A stretch of DNA of 64,000 bases from Heliocidaris erythrogramma (GCA_025617745.1 CM046863.1:57859829-57923828); one strand, 5' to 3'; shown: positions 23,450 to 35,445, counted from the first letter of the stretch. The notes: generated by a model not told the origin, from the sequence alone. Translations and numbers: made by a program.

Positions 23450-23904
23450 GTGAGATAAAAATGTGTTTGATAATTATGACTGAGACCTGAGTAGACCTGT
23501 AACAGATATAACGCCAACTTTTTTAGATCTAGTCTAAGTCGAAACCCACGTAGACGACTGGCAATGGGCTAGCATGCAGGCCACCGATTAGCACTAGGTC
23601 TAGCCCTGGCAGGACGATTAGACTAGCTAACTACGTGGAGCCTAGGTGAGGCTTGCCTAAAGTCTAAAATAACACTATAACCCTGGACTAGGCTTTTCTA
23701 AATTGTTAGAAAGAGAAGTAGCCTAGGCCTACAGTGGCCTAGAGTAGACTATAGTATAGACGGTGGATATAGGTCCAGGAGAAGAGGTCTTACTCTTAAC
23801 TGATCCAGCGCTAGCCGGCCCTACCTAGGCCCAGGGCTAGGCTAAATCTAGTGCACAGTCGGTCAAGAACTAAATTATGAGCATGCCATTGGAGGCTAAT
23901 CATT

Positions 23905-25990
23905 GTATCCCCCGGCAGTATGCCGGAGGATACTTTGGATTCAGCAGCGTTTCGCCGCCGCCGCCGCCGCCGCCGCGTCACATTCTTGTGTGCGCTCTAG
24001 CGGTCACATTTCTCGACGAATTTCGTTCAGACTTCCTGTGGACGTGTATCTTGGTAAAATCTGGACCCCTATAGTTTCTGGTGATGCTGCCCCCAGTGTT
24101 CCGTCTTTTATAGGGTAAAAGGCCATATTTTTGGGGAAAGTTTGTGTGCGCTCTAGCGGTCACATTTCTCAACGGATTTTGTTCAAATTTTGTATGAAGG
24201 TGTCTCTTGGTAAGATCTGGAACCCTATAGATTTTGGTGATGCTGCCCCCAGTGTTCCGTCTTTTATAGGGTCAAAGGTCATATTTTGATAGATGTCTTG
24301 TGTGTACTCATGTGTGCGCTCTGGCGGTCACATTTCTCAACGGATTTCGTTCAAATTTTGCATGAAGGTGTCTATTGGTGTAATTTAAAAACCTATAGTG
24401 TTTGGTGATGCTGCCACCAGTGTTCCGTCTTTTATAGGGTCAAAGGTCATACTTCAGGGCATGGCGTGAGTGCACTCTGCAGGCCACATTTCTCAACGGA
24501 TTTTGTTCAAATTTTGTATGGAGATGTATCTTGGTATAATCTACACATGTTTAATTTTTGGTGATGCTGCCCTCATTGTTCCGTCCTTAATAGGGTCAAA
24601 GGTCATTTTTCCATTTCTTGCACTCTTACTTCTGCATTTCTGGACGGATTTCGTTCAAATTTTGCATGAAGGTGTCCCTTGGTGTAATCTAAAAACCTGT
24701 ACTTTTTGGTGATGCTGCCGCCAGTGTCCCGTCTTTTATAGGGTCAAAGGTCATACTTCAAGGGATGGCGTGAGTTCACTCTGCAGGCCACATTTCTTGA
24801 TGGATTTCTTTCAAATTTTGTATGGAGATGTATCTTGGTATAATCTACACATCTTTACTGTTTGGTGATGCTGCCCTCATTGTTCCGTCCTTTATAGGGT
24901 CAAAGCTCATTTGTCCCTTTTGTGCACTCTTACTTCTGCATTTCTTGACGGATTTCATTCAAATTTTGTATGGAGATGTATCATGGTATAATCTACACAT
25001 ATTTAATTTTTGGTGATGCTGCCCTCATTGTTCCGTCCTTTATAGGGTCAAAGGTCATTTTTCCATTTCTTGCACTCTTACTTCTGCATTTCTGGACGGA
25101 TTTCGTTCAAATTTTGCATGAAGGTGTCTATTGGTGTAATTTAAAAACCTATAGTGTTTGGTGATGCTGCCACCAGTGTTCCGTCTTTTATAGGGTCAAA
25201 GGTCATACTTCAGGGCATGGCGTGAGTGCACTCTGCAGGCCACATTTCTCAACGGATTTTGTTCAAATTTTGTATGGAGATGTATCTTGGTATAATCTAC
25301 ACATGTTTAATTTTTGGTGATGCTGCCCTCATTGTTCCGTCCTTTATAGGGTCAAAGGTCATTTTTCCATTTCTTGCACTCTTACTTCTGCATTTCTCGA
25401 CGGATTTCGTTCAAATTTTGCATGAAGGTGTCTCTTGGTGTAATCTAAAAACCTATAGTTTTTGGTGATGCTGCCACCAGTGTTCCGTCTTTTATAGGGT
25501 CAAAGGTCATACTTCAGGGCATGGCGTGAGTGCACTCTGCAGGCCACATTTCTTGATGGATTTCTTTCAAATTTTGTATGGAGATGTATCTTGGTATATC
25601 TCTCAACACATTTCTTTCAAATTTTATATGAAGATGTGTCTTAGTGAAACCTACACATCTAAATTGTTTGCTGATGCTACCCCCACTGTACCACTTTCTA
25701 TACAGTCAAATGTCATATTCAGGTTGTTGTTAGGGTCAAATGTCATATTTTCGTTGCATGCATTCTGGAGGACACATTTGTTAACTCATTTCTTTCAGAT
25801 TTTGTATGTAGGTCCATTATAGATTACACCTCTACATTTTTTGGTGATGCTGCCTCTAGTGTTCCGTCTTTCATAGGATCAAAGGTCATTATTTTACTGG
25901 ATGGCTTATGTGCGCTCTGAGGTCATACATGTATTTCTTCCGAATTTTCTATAAAAATGCATTATACTGTAATCTGCACAAATCGTTTTG
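23905..25990 (-). repeat. ~150-bp tandem array (about 13 units) with hairpin and CCG microsatellite at one end
   Basis: A short hairpin (GTATCCCCCGGCA...TGCCGGAGGATAC, about 23905-23935) and a CCG/GCC microsatellite (23955-23978) precede repeats with 147-157-bp spacing. Each carries GACGGATTTCGTTCAAATTT, GGTGATGCTGCC, GTTCCGTC and TATAGGGTCAAAGGTCAT. Odd and even units differ, so the array is partly dimeric. Units decay toward 25.7-26.0 kb. On the minus strand the order is core, microsatellite, hairpin, as in the other Helentron-like elements here. Repeated ORFs (MEMYLGIIYT...) are shadows of the period. Confidence 0.85.
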
Positions 25991-26534
25991 GTAATGCTGC
26001 TCCTAGTGTTGACAATATTCCGGGCCACTGGCGGCAATTTCTACACCATCCTTTTGTTTGAGGGAGGGGATGGGGGAGGGTCTTTGTCCCTCCTTCAAAT
26101 CGCTGCCAGGGCCGGGGATACATTTCGCATTGCGCGGCACCAGCAATGCACATTTCTAGTTTTCTTCGGTTCTCCCGATCCCATACGTTTTGTGTATAAT
26201 TTTCCATTTTTCCTGCGATTTTCATTTTATTTGGCAAAATGCAAAGGCAAATTTTGGCTGCAGTTGTGTTGCTCGACTTGGCTATGTGACTTTTTGGCTA
26301 GGTGGGGGAAAATATGTGAATGAACTTTTCCTCCACCAGCTCCTTTTTAGTTTTGCTGTTATGCAATGGAAATTTACTCTTTAGCTTTCTAAATTGAATC
26401 AAATAACCTACCCTAGACAGGACTAGACTGACTCAAGTAAAACAAAATGACAATTCAGATATTGATCTTTTTAGTAACAAAATGATAGTAGGCCTATTAA
26501 GTTTATTTATTTACTCACGAGTCGACAGCTAAGT

Positions 26535-26700
26535 TGTTCTTGCTGAGAAATATTCCAAATATATTTATCACTGGCAAATCGATATTGGATCAATTCCAAA
26601 TGGCATTAATATGATATCCACAGAGATGAGAAATATTCCAATTAAATTTATCACTGACAAACAGATATTAGATCGATTCCAAAAGGCAAATTATACATGA
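26535..26700. repeat. Two-unit tandem repeat (~91 bp)
   Basis: GAGAAATATTCCAA...TTTATCACTG...GATATCCA occurs twice in a row with scattered substitutions. Confidence 0.6.
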
Positions 26701-26813
26701 TATCCAAAGGCACGATGGTTAAATGAGAAATAGATATTACTCCAATTAAGAGTCCAAGACAACTCGATGAATAAAAGTTTCGAGATGACACTAAGCAATC
26801 GCGTCCAAGTACG

Positions 26814-26995
26814 AAGCTGGAAGTCCAAATGTCGGAGTTCGATAAGCTGGACCGAGACAGACTTGAATTTATTCCATCAAGCTGTAGAGTTCAGAGCGGC
26901 TTCAGAAGCTGGAATTCCAAATGTTGGAGCCCGTCGAGATCGAGACATACTTGAAGTTAGTCCATCAAGCTGAAGAGTTCAAAACGCAACAGAAG
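26814..26995. repeat. Two-unit tandem repeat (~92 bp)
   Basis: GAAGCTGGAAGTCCAAATGT (26814) and GAAGCTGGAATTCCAAATGT (about 26906) start two similar units, each ending near CCATCAAGCTG.AGAGTTCA. The short ORF across them has no recognisable domain. Confidence 0.6.
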
Positions 26996-27529
26996 AATCG
27001 TTGACGTTATTCAAGCAGGAAGACGACGTAAACCTCGCAGACTTGATTTAGTATCTAGTTTCAGAACTTCCAGGAATCAGCTTACAGTTTGTCGCAAAAA
27101 TGAAGTTATAAAATGTTCCTGGTCAACGGCTCAAAAGCTCAGGCGCAGTCATACAATATTCGTGAACAATGTCCATGATAAGCTGTCCCAAAATGTTCTT
27201 GCAAGTTGAAATCACATAAGTTTCAATGAAGTCATGAAGTAAGCGGAGGTCCAGAAACAAGTTTGACCACTTTCAGTTTCAATATCGAAATTTCACGACA
27301 TATTCGAGTTCAGGCGCAGTCACAAAATATTCGCAGTTACAAAATATTCGAGCTAAAGTAGATATGCTCCACTCGACGGGAACGGTCCTCTGTTGATAAA
27401 AATCAAGAACTAGGTCCGTTTGTAATAGGCGACGACAGTACGAGAATCCGAGTCTGAACTGCGCGTAGTTGCTGTGTCTGCATTAATTGTTGTGGTCTGG
27501 TCTGGTGAAAAAACTAATTCGAAGGGAAG

Positions 27530-27620
27530 GCGTTTATACTACGGTTCTCGGTTCACAGAAGCCGAAGATCCAGCCAATCAAGAAGCAAGGACGCGCAAGT
27601 TCGGAGTCCAGCCAATCAGA
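27530..27620 (-). promoter_or_regulatory. Minus-strand promoter-like module: two CCAAT boxes plus TATA
   Basis: On the minus strand, ATTGG boxes (plus-strand CCAAT at 27612-27616 and 27574-27578) lie in a duplicated AGCCAATCA context. They are followed 36 bp downstream by TATAAA (27538-27533). Spacing and order are those of a conventional polymerase II promoter. A transcript would run leftward into the tandem repeats; no ORF was recognised there. Confidence 0.4.
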
Positions 27621-28691
27621 AGTGAGGACGCGGGCAAGACCGTATAGGTACGAAGCCTAAAAATGTCACTACTTGTAAAGTTTGTGTTTGTTTATATGCA
27701 TAAAAATGCCATTTCTTGCCATTAAATGAATTCAAATATATTGTAATATACAGCAGAATGTAATTTTAAATATAATCTCCTTAATAACGATTAAATTGAG
27801 GCACACCATAGAAAATACAATACATAAGACAAAATCTAATTGTCCAAAATATTGAGGCACACCAGAGACGCTACAACTTTACATACATGGACAGTGTAAT
27901 GACGTCACTGAATCTAAGACATTTGTTTAAATCTGTCGGTGGTTAACGTTTTTAGAATAAGCCTAGGCCTATGGCATATTTCTTTAACTAGACACATTCT
28001 TCGAAATTTTTCTTAAACTTAAAAATAAAAACGTCCTAAGAAGTTTATTCAATACGGCCCCTGAAATCAATAAACTTTGACATAAAAGTTAAGGCTCAAT
28101 GATTATCAAAGATGTTTAATATTAGGTATGATTATGTCATGACAAAGGACCAGTAAGGTACAAAGATACCCTACCATTTTTACAGAAAATATCACAAGAA
28201 GAGGTATAAAAACACTTTTGTCAGAAAACTTGGTCATGTTTGTGCTCATTTATTGGATGCTTGTCCATTACATTGTTCACCTGTCAATCACCCTCCATAC
28301 CATCTCCATCCAAACCACCTGTTCATTGTACATTTCATCCCATTGTCATCTTCCATCCATACACTCAATGTTCAGTCAATGTTCTATGTATACACTCAAT
28401 GTACCGTACATTGTAGTCAAGTTATACACACTACGTGTCACGGTCATACATACATACATGTACGTACACACTCACCCATGACTTTGATATACTGGTAGGC
28501 CTACTATGGGAATATTTTAATTCGTATGCTTTACTAATACATTTTATGTTATTCTTCTTATTATTATCATTAATATAATTATCATTATCATTAACATGAT
28601 AATTGTTACCGTCAGTACATTTACTCTAGAAGTCAAAATATTTTATTACCGGCTGTCTTGTTTTTCTTCATCTTTCTCCTAAATGCTATAG

Positions 28692-29829
28692 GTTTTCTGG
28701 ATCGCTGAACTCGTACAGACGCGTATCAAATGTAAGTAGGCCTGATAGGCCTCATTGTTTAGAAATGTTCAACAAAAGCAATTGATACATTCCGCCTTAT
28801 GAAAGTTACAACAAAATAAATGCTATTTCTTCCTTATTTATTGCATTGTGCAAATGGCCTAATTCAGACTACAATTAAATGGCAATTTCCAAAAGACGTC
28901 AGTAAAAAAAATGTAAATTAACCCCCCCCCCCCCAACAAAAAATAAAATAAAATAAAAAATAAATAAATAAATAAAAATAAATAAATAAATAAAATAATA
29001 ATGATAATTCGTACAACAAAAAAATCTATTAGTTTTAACGCAAGTTGAGCAAAATGACATGTTTCTCTTATGTGATTTCTTGTAAGTTTCGTCAGTTGGT
29101 TTATAGTTTGCTTCTTCAAACCACTGATGTACTGCAATTTAGTTCTTTTAAAATACGCTTTTCTCTCGACATGAAGATTTGTCAAAATAATTTAAAAGTA
29201 GTTATTTTAATAGCATATGTTCTTTCCATGATAGTGAAAGCAAGTGATTGTATGTAACAAATTGAATATGATGTAAAATTGACACATTCATTTTCTTGTA
29301 TTTCATTACAGATCCCTATGTTAACGATTAAGGACTGCCAACTATCTGCTGAGATGACCATCAGGTTGTGGTCCTGCCTCAGATCCTTCACCTCACTGTC
29401 CGTGCTTACTATCTCATACTCCTCTCTCAGTTTCCCTCCATCTCCTCCTGAGCTTCCATCCGTCACAAAGCTGATAGCTGAGAGAGTGACGTCACAAAGC
29501 TACGAAGGTCTGCTCTCATCGATACCTGGCTTGAAAGTGATCGGTATCACTATCGATGATGCAGAGAGAGACATACCTCAGATCACGGCTGGTCTTCGTC
29601 TGACCGGGGGACAGCAGCTCACATACATCTACCTTGATGCACCGGACTCACTCACATCAGAGAAGAAGAATGTATCGAGAGAGACGATGAGAGGACTAGG
29701 TCTTCTGATCAGAGAACAAACCAACAACCTACAGCGGCTGTATGTGTACGAGGTGAAGTGCACAGACGAGGAAGACTTGGTTTACCTCGTCGAGTGCTGT
29801 AGACATGTGAAGACGATGAAAGACGTATG
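28692..29829 (+). CDS. LRR cassette 4 (micro-exon 28692-28731, LRR exon 29312-29829), open
   Basis: The micro-exon (FSGSLNSYRRVSN, 40 nt) has acceptor CTATAG and donor AAAT|GTAAGT. The 518-nt exon follows acceptor TTCATTACAG, starts IPMLTIKDCQLSAEM and is open to donor GTATG|GTAAGT. It is 12 nt longer than copy 3, in frame. LRR-like segments are LWSCLRSFTSLSVLTISYSSL, IPGLKVIGITIDDA and a C-terminal helix-strand unit (TNNLQRLYVYEVKCTDEEDL, then VYLVECCRHVKTM). The last unit looks like a conventional Cys-containing LRR and is the best-preserved of the array. No stop codon precedes the donor, so the gene continues downstream; the next exon was not found before the palindromes. Probable role: ligand-sensing LRR module of an immune-type receptor (inference). 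Confidence 0.68.
28922..29000. repeat. Poly-C plus (AAAT)n microsatellite
   Basis: 14 C followed by AAAATAAAATAAAT... in the intron between micro-exon and LRR exon of cassette 4. It is absent at the same place in cassettes 2 and 3. Confidence 0.85.
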
Positions 29830-30206
29830 GTAAGTTATTGTTAATCTCATAATATCAAAATAGATTGTATGAGATGATTCTATTCCGTTTTCTACAGTAC
29901 TAACGCGTATTATGAATGCATAAAGGGATGAATAGTTTAGACATGGATGTAGCCTCCTAGTTTTATGTTGATTTTTATTTATTACAAAAATAAATTATTT
30001 CTCCGTATTGTTATATTCTTATTTCAATGTGCATTAGTATTAGTATAATCTGAATGTAAATTGAGCAAAATAAACTTACATTTCGGTTACTATAATTAGA
30101 TCTATTATAATAATTTTTATTTTATTTTATTGTCATTATTATTATCATTATCATTAAGAGTATTACCATTATAAGTTTTCCGTTCAGTGCAATCATTTTG
30201 TACACT

Positions 30207-30884
30207 CAAATTTATAATTCAAATTAACGCAAATGTCACTCTTGGACGAATTCTGTAATTCAAATTAAGAATGCAAACATTCAAATTCAACGAGTCAACC
30301 AAACATGCATTCAGTTTACAAATTCGTGCATGCCGGTCTTTTGATATCAGTGCATGCAAGTTAACACGTTCGGTTTACTGTGTTAACTTGAATGCGCAGA
30401 TCTACTATAAAAGTGATCGCATTTACAAGTTGAATTCACATTATGTGAATTTGTTTTCCAGTTGTTTAATTTGAATGCTCGGTCCGGATTCTTACTTTGA
30501 ACAATTCTTTCTCGGTCGAAATTTACGTTACTTTGAACGCACGAAATATGAATGTGAATGACCATTAAAGTGGCCGGGAAAACCTATATTAATATCATTA
30601 GTAGTAGTAATAGTAGTAGTGTTATTATTATTATCAGCATCATCATACACATTATCATTATTATTATTATTTATGTTTCCACGATTTCTTTTGTAAGCGC
30701 AATGTTATTCTAGTCTACATGTCAACGATCTAACTAAAACATAATCCTCGAGTACAGTACATTATTCAAGCTCTTTTAATATGGCTTCAAAGAAAATATA
30801 GGTCACTTTTAAAGGTCATTCGCCTGACGCTGTGAGATTAGAAAACGATAAAGGAAAGAGAAGTGCATGATATAGATCTAGACA
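30207..30884 (+). repeat. ~0.7-kb direct repeat, left copy
   Basis: Matches 34552-35252 in the same orientation with small differences (for example TAGTAG and ATT microsatellite length). It contains a short inverted pair GTTAACACG...TGTTAAC and a TATAAAAG box (about 30410). There is no recognisable coding sequence. The two copies flank the first large palindrome. Confidence 0.8.
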
Positions 30885-31032
30885 CTGTAGATCAGCACTG
30901 TTGATCAGCGATGTTGATTTCATGCCCTGTGAGAGCGAAATTTGCGGAAGCAACACCAAATGCAAAAATCTGTTTGAACATTTCCAGTATCCACGTGTTA
31001 CATTCACAACTGATTTAACCTAAAATCATGAT

Positions 31033-32677
31033 TAACTAGAAAGGCCGTCAAAGGCGGCAGACCCACGCCTTAACCCAATATAGGTTTTGTTTTGTTGCGA
31101 TTATTTTTGTAAGCAGTAGCCATTCAAAGGGGATAACAAGAGGCACATCTCCCCCCCCCCCCATAAATATTGCCATATCCAGGTCATAGCTTTGTGTATC
31201 CCCACCCTTGAAAAAATTCTTCTGAAAAAGATATTTTATTATTTTTATTATTGAAACATCCCTCCCCTAAAAGTAATTGATTAGACATGTCAGAGAGCGT
31301 GGCGTGGTGAGAAAAAAAAATGTTAGCAATTTGTATTCAGTGTTCAGTCATGTAAGTGTTAGTAAATGTATTCATGTTCTATCTTTAAATTACATTGCAA
31401 TTGGGGTTGTTGTTTTTTTTTCATCGGGCTTGGATAAAATATATATGACAACAAATAAAGTTGGATCTAGACTTCAAAATGACATGCATGCGAGGCACAG
31501 AGCTTACTCACTCAGCTCAGTCACTACCCATCAACAAAGTCAAAGTGGATACTGGCGTGCATGCACGTATTCGGCGAACCTCGATCAGCCACCAAATTTT
31601 GCAAATCCACACAAATTAAAAAAAAAATACAGTTTTTGTATATATTTTACAACTACGAAATCCACTCAAACAGACATAAATGAGGTATAAACTAGTTATA
31701 TGACAGGACCGTTATAACCCAAAGAAAAAAGTTCAATCCTACTACAGTGAGCCAGGCACAGGCTGACTCCCTGGGGTTATGTACTCCCTAGCCCGACCAG
31801 ATCCCCGTCACTTCGCGACAGCGCTGTGTATAGTTATGTACGTACAGCTAGCTACACAGCCCACTAGCACTCACTCAGATCAACACACGCGAACGCTCGC
31901 GAGTGCGATAAACTCACTCACGTCGAACAAACTCACCAGATTTTCACCGAAAACAATTAAAATCACGTACTACACGTCCACCAGGATAAAATAAATCACA
32001 AAAACTTCCACAACAAAGTGAAAGAACCGGGGAAAATAAACAGAAATGCACAGAAGATAAGAAATAGAGGAGAAGCCGTAGGGCTAGGGTAGCCTGAATC
32101 TAAATGAATTTGTGGATAAAAAAGGTATCGCGCGCGATAGCTATAGAGCCTAGCGCATAGCTGCCTATAGTATACCGTACATAGCCGCTTTCGCAGTAGT
32201 AGTTCAAGCCCGCGAAAAATCCCTTGTTGCTGGGATACGTTGGCTTTGAATATTCATTGCAGGCTCGTACGGATTTGAAGTGAAATGGCAAATAATGGGT
32301 CTAAAAGTCTTCTAAAATTCATAAACCTGAAATAGACTTTTGGTGAGACGAAGTAATGAGTGTTTTGATTGGCCAAAATATTTCTGCATCTGCAGCGAAG
32401 TTTGGGGTCATCAATCTTTCTAGTTTCTTTCCTGTCACTATCTGAACTGAAGTTCCTATACTTTACTACAGGGTCAAAACTTCAAGGTCACACAGAATGT
32501 GCAGGGGTCAACCAATCATCACCAAAATCTAATCGATTCTTTCCTGTCACTTTCTGAACATTCCCTGAAAATTTGGTGCAAATCCGTTCACCCGTTCTCT
32601 TGTTATCTTGTACACAAAAACAAACAAACAAACAAACAAACAAACAAACAAACAAACATACGGAGCCCTTTACATAA
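31033..32677 (+). repeat. Large inverted repeat 1, left arm (~1.65 kb)
   Basis: The arm begins TAACTAGAAAGGCCGTCAAA and ends with an (AAAC)n run and CATACGGAGCCCTTTACATAA. The reverse complement of 32832-34515 follows it throughout, with scattered substitutions and a ~83-bp stretch missing here near 31075. No protein domain was recognised in its ORFs. Confidence 0.85.
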
Positions 32678-32831
32678 CCCTGCCGATTTCATCGGCGTGG
32701 GTAATGAAGATACATGTAGGCCTACTAAGAAAGAAAAAACTCTATAATTATACAGTAATTAGATTTATTATCATCATTTTATCATCATTCTTTTATTCTT
32801 ATTATTATTGTTACTATTATTATTACCCACT
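32678..32831. other. Centre of inverted repeat 1
   Basis: 154-nt spacer containing an extra inner pair (TGGGTAAT...ATTACCCA) and ATT/TAT microsatellite. Confidence 0.75.
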
Positions 32832-34515
32832 TTATGTAAAGGGCTCCGTATGTTTTTTTTTTGTTTGTTTGTTTGTTTGTTTGTGTACAAGATAACAAGA
32901 GAACGGGTGAACGGATTTGCACCAAATTTTCAGGGAATGTTCAGAAAGTGACAGGAAAGAATCGATTAGATTTTGGTGATGATTGGTTGACCCCTGCACA
33001 TTCTGTGTGACCTTGAAGTTTTGACCCTGTAGTAAAGTATAGGAACTTCAGTTCAGATAGTGACAGGAAAGAAACTAGAAAGAATGATGACCCCAAACTT
33101 CGCCTGCAGATGCAGAAATATTTTGGCCAATCAAAACACTCATTACTTCGTCTCACCAAAAGTCTATTTCAGGTTTATGAATTTTAGAAGACTTTTAGAC
33201 CCATTATTTGCCATTTCACTTCAAATACGTACGAGCCTGCAATGAATATTCAAAGCCAACGTATCCCAGCAACAAGGGATTTTTCGCGCGCTTGAACTAC
33301 TACTGCGAAAGTACGGTATACTAGCATAGGCGGCTCTATAGCGTATAGCTAGCTAGCTATCGCGCGCGATACCTTTTTTTATCTACAAATTCATTTAGAT
33401 TCAGGCTACCCTAGCCCTACGGTTTTCCTCTATTTCTTATCTTCTGTGCATTTCTGTTTATTTTCCCCGGTTCTTTCCACTTTGTTGTGGAAGTTTTTGT
33501 GATTTATTTTATCCTGGTGGACGTGTAGTACGTGATTTTAATTGTTTTCGGTGAAAATCTGGTGAGTTTGTTCGACGTGAGTCTATCGCACTCGCGAGCG
33601 TTCGCGTGTGTTGATCTGAGTGAGTGGGCTGTGTAGCTAGCTGTACGTACATAACTATACACAGCGCTGTCGCGAAGTGACGGCGATCTGGTCGGGCTAG
33701 GGAGTACATAACCCCAGGGAGTCAGCCTGTGCCTGGCTCACTGTAGTAGGATTGAACTTTTTTCTTTGGGTTATAACGGTCCTGTCATATAACTAGTTTA
33801 TACCTCATTTATGTCTGTTTGAGTGGATTTCGTAGTTGTAAAATATATACAAAAACTGTATTTTTTTTAAATTTGTGTGGATTTGCAAAATTTGATGGCT
33901 GATCGAGGTTCGCCGAATACATGCACGCCAGTATCCACTTTGACTTTGTTGATGGGTGGTGACTGAGCTGAGTGAGTAAGCTCTGTGCCTCGCATGCATG
34001 TCATTTTGAAGTCGAGATCCAACTTATTTTGTCGTCATATTTATTTTATCCAAGCCCGATGAAAAAAAAACAACAACCCCAATTGCAATGTAATTTAAAG
34101 ATAGAACATGAATACATTTAACACTTACATGACTGAACACTGAATACAAATTGCTAACATTTTTTTCCTCACCACGCCACGCTCTCTGACATGTCTAATC
34201 AATTACTTTTAGGGGAGAGATGTTTCAATAATAAAATATCTTTTTCAGAAGAATTTTTTCAAGGGTGGGGACACACAAAGCTATGACCTGGATATGGCAA
34301 AATTTATTGGGGGGGGGGGGGGTAGATGTGCCTCTTGTTATCCCCTTTGAATGGCTACTGCTTACAAAAATAATCGCAACAAAACAAAACCTATATTGGG
34401 TTTACTTTTTTTTATACACGACAGGGGAACCAACCAGTAAAAATATATCTGCAGTTTCAAGAATAATAGCTCCGCTAAGGCGTGGGTCTGCCGCCTTTGA
34501 CGGCCTTTCTAGTTA
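32832..34515 (-). repeat. Large inverted repeat 1, right arm
   Basis: Mirror image of 31033-32677. It retains a ~83-bp segment (about 34408-34475, including GAACCAACCAGTAAAAA) that the left arm lacks. Base differences between arms are frequent enough to argue against a simple hairpin read artefact. Confidence 0.85.
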
Positions 34516-34551
34516 TTATATTTTTTCCGGTCAATTTAATCATTTGGTCAT

Positions 34552-35252
34552 TTAAATTTATAATTCAAATTAACGCAAATATCGCTCTTTGACGAATTCT
34601 GTAATACAAATTAAGAATGCAAACATTCAAATTCAACGAGTCAACCAAACATACATTCAGTTTACAAATTCGTGCATGCCGGTCTTTTGAGATCAGTGCG
34701 TGCAAGTTAACACGTTAGGCTTACTGTGTTAACTTGAATGCGTAGATCTACTATAAAAGTGATCGCATTTATAAGATGAATTAACATTATGTGAATTTTT
34801 TTTCCTGTTGTTTAATTTGAATGCTCGGCCCGGATTCTTACTTTGAACAATTCTTTCTTGGTCGGCATTTACGTTACGTTGAATGCACGAAATACGAATG
34901 TGAGTGACCAAATGATTAAAGTGGCCGGGAAAACCTATATTAATATCATTAGTAGTAGTAATAGTAGTAGTAGTAGAAGTGTTATTGTTATTATCATTAT
35001 CAGCATAATCATCATACACATTATCATTATTATTATTTATGATTCCACGACTTCTTTTGTAAGCGTAATGTTATTCTAGTCTTACATGTGAACGATCTAA
35101 CTAAAACATAATCCCCGACTATGTACAGAACATTATTCAAGCTCTTTTAATTATGGCTTCAAAGAAAATATAGGTAACTTAAGGTCAATCGCCTGACGCT
35201 GTGAGATTAGAAAACGATAAAGGAAAGAGAAGTGCATGATATAGATCTAGAT
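34552..35252 (+). repeat. ~0.7-kb direct repeat, right copy
   Basis: Second copy of 30207-30884; both end in AGTGCATGATATAGATCTAG. I see no TG...CA ends, primer-binding site or polypurine tract that would make the pair LTRs. Confidence 0.8.
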
Positions 35253-35254
35253 AG

Positions 35255-35445
35255 TCTGTCTCGAATGGGTGGGTTGCGGGAGCGGGATGGGAGCGGGAAC
35301 GGGCACACCCTTTCGAGACAAGCCCCCCCCCCCCCCCGGTTATCTCGAATGGACGCGTTCCCAGCGAGAAGTTCTATGAACGCGCCACTTCGAGACAACC
35401 AGGGGGGGGGGGGGGGGGTGCTTTCCTCGAATGGGTGTGTTGAGT
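35255..35445. repeat. Repeated CTCGAATGG/TTCGAGACA units with poly-C and poly-G
   Basis: CTCGAATGGGTG, TTCGAGACAAGC, CTCGAATGGACG, TTCGAGACAACC and CTCGAATGGGTG alternate around a 16-C run and a 17-18-G run. This is a small nested inverted structure. Confidence 0.6.

Larger units (their letters stand above)
22757..28062. mobile_element. 5.3-kb composite insertion in the cassette intron
   Basis: In the other cassettes AAAATATCCACC continues directly to AGAAATCCATAAAC. Here the two halves are split by this block. Its ends are inverted: GGGGTCGTATT at the left, AATACGGCCCC at the right (10 of 11 complementary), followed by looser similarity (ACTTAAG against CTTCTTAGG). No clear target duplication longer than 1-2 bp is visible. 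It contains a promoter-like patch, a CTAG-rich stretch, a ~150-bp tandem array and a second promoter-like patch, so it is either one large inverted-repeat transposon or several nested insertions. Confidence 0.55.

Noticed and set aside
24470-25822. Repeated MEMYLGIIYT-type ORFs
   Set aside because: Shadows of the ~150-bp tandem array. Stops and frames change between units.
26767-26973. 68-codon ORF between the array and the CCAAT module
   Set aside because: It spans a two-unit ~92-bp tandem repeat and has no domain.
30207-35252. LTR retrotransposon with the 0.7-kb direct repeats as LTRs
   Set aside because: No TG...CA ends, primer-binding site, polypurine tract or gag/pol sequence. The interior is a palindrome.
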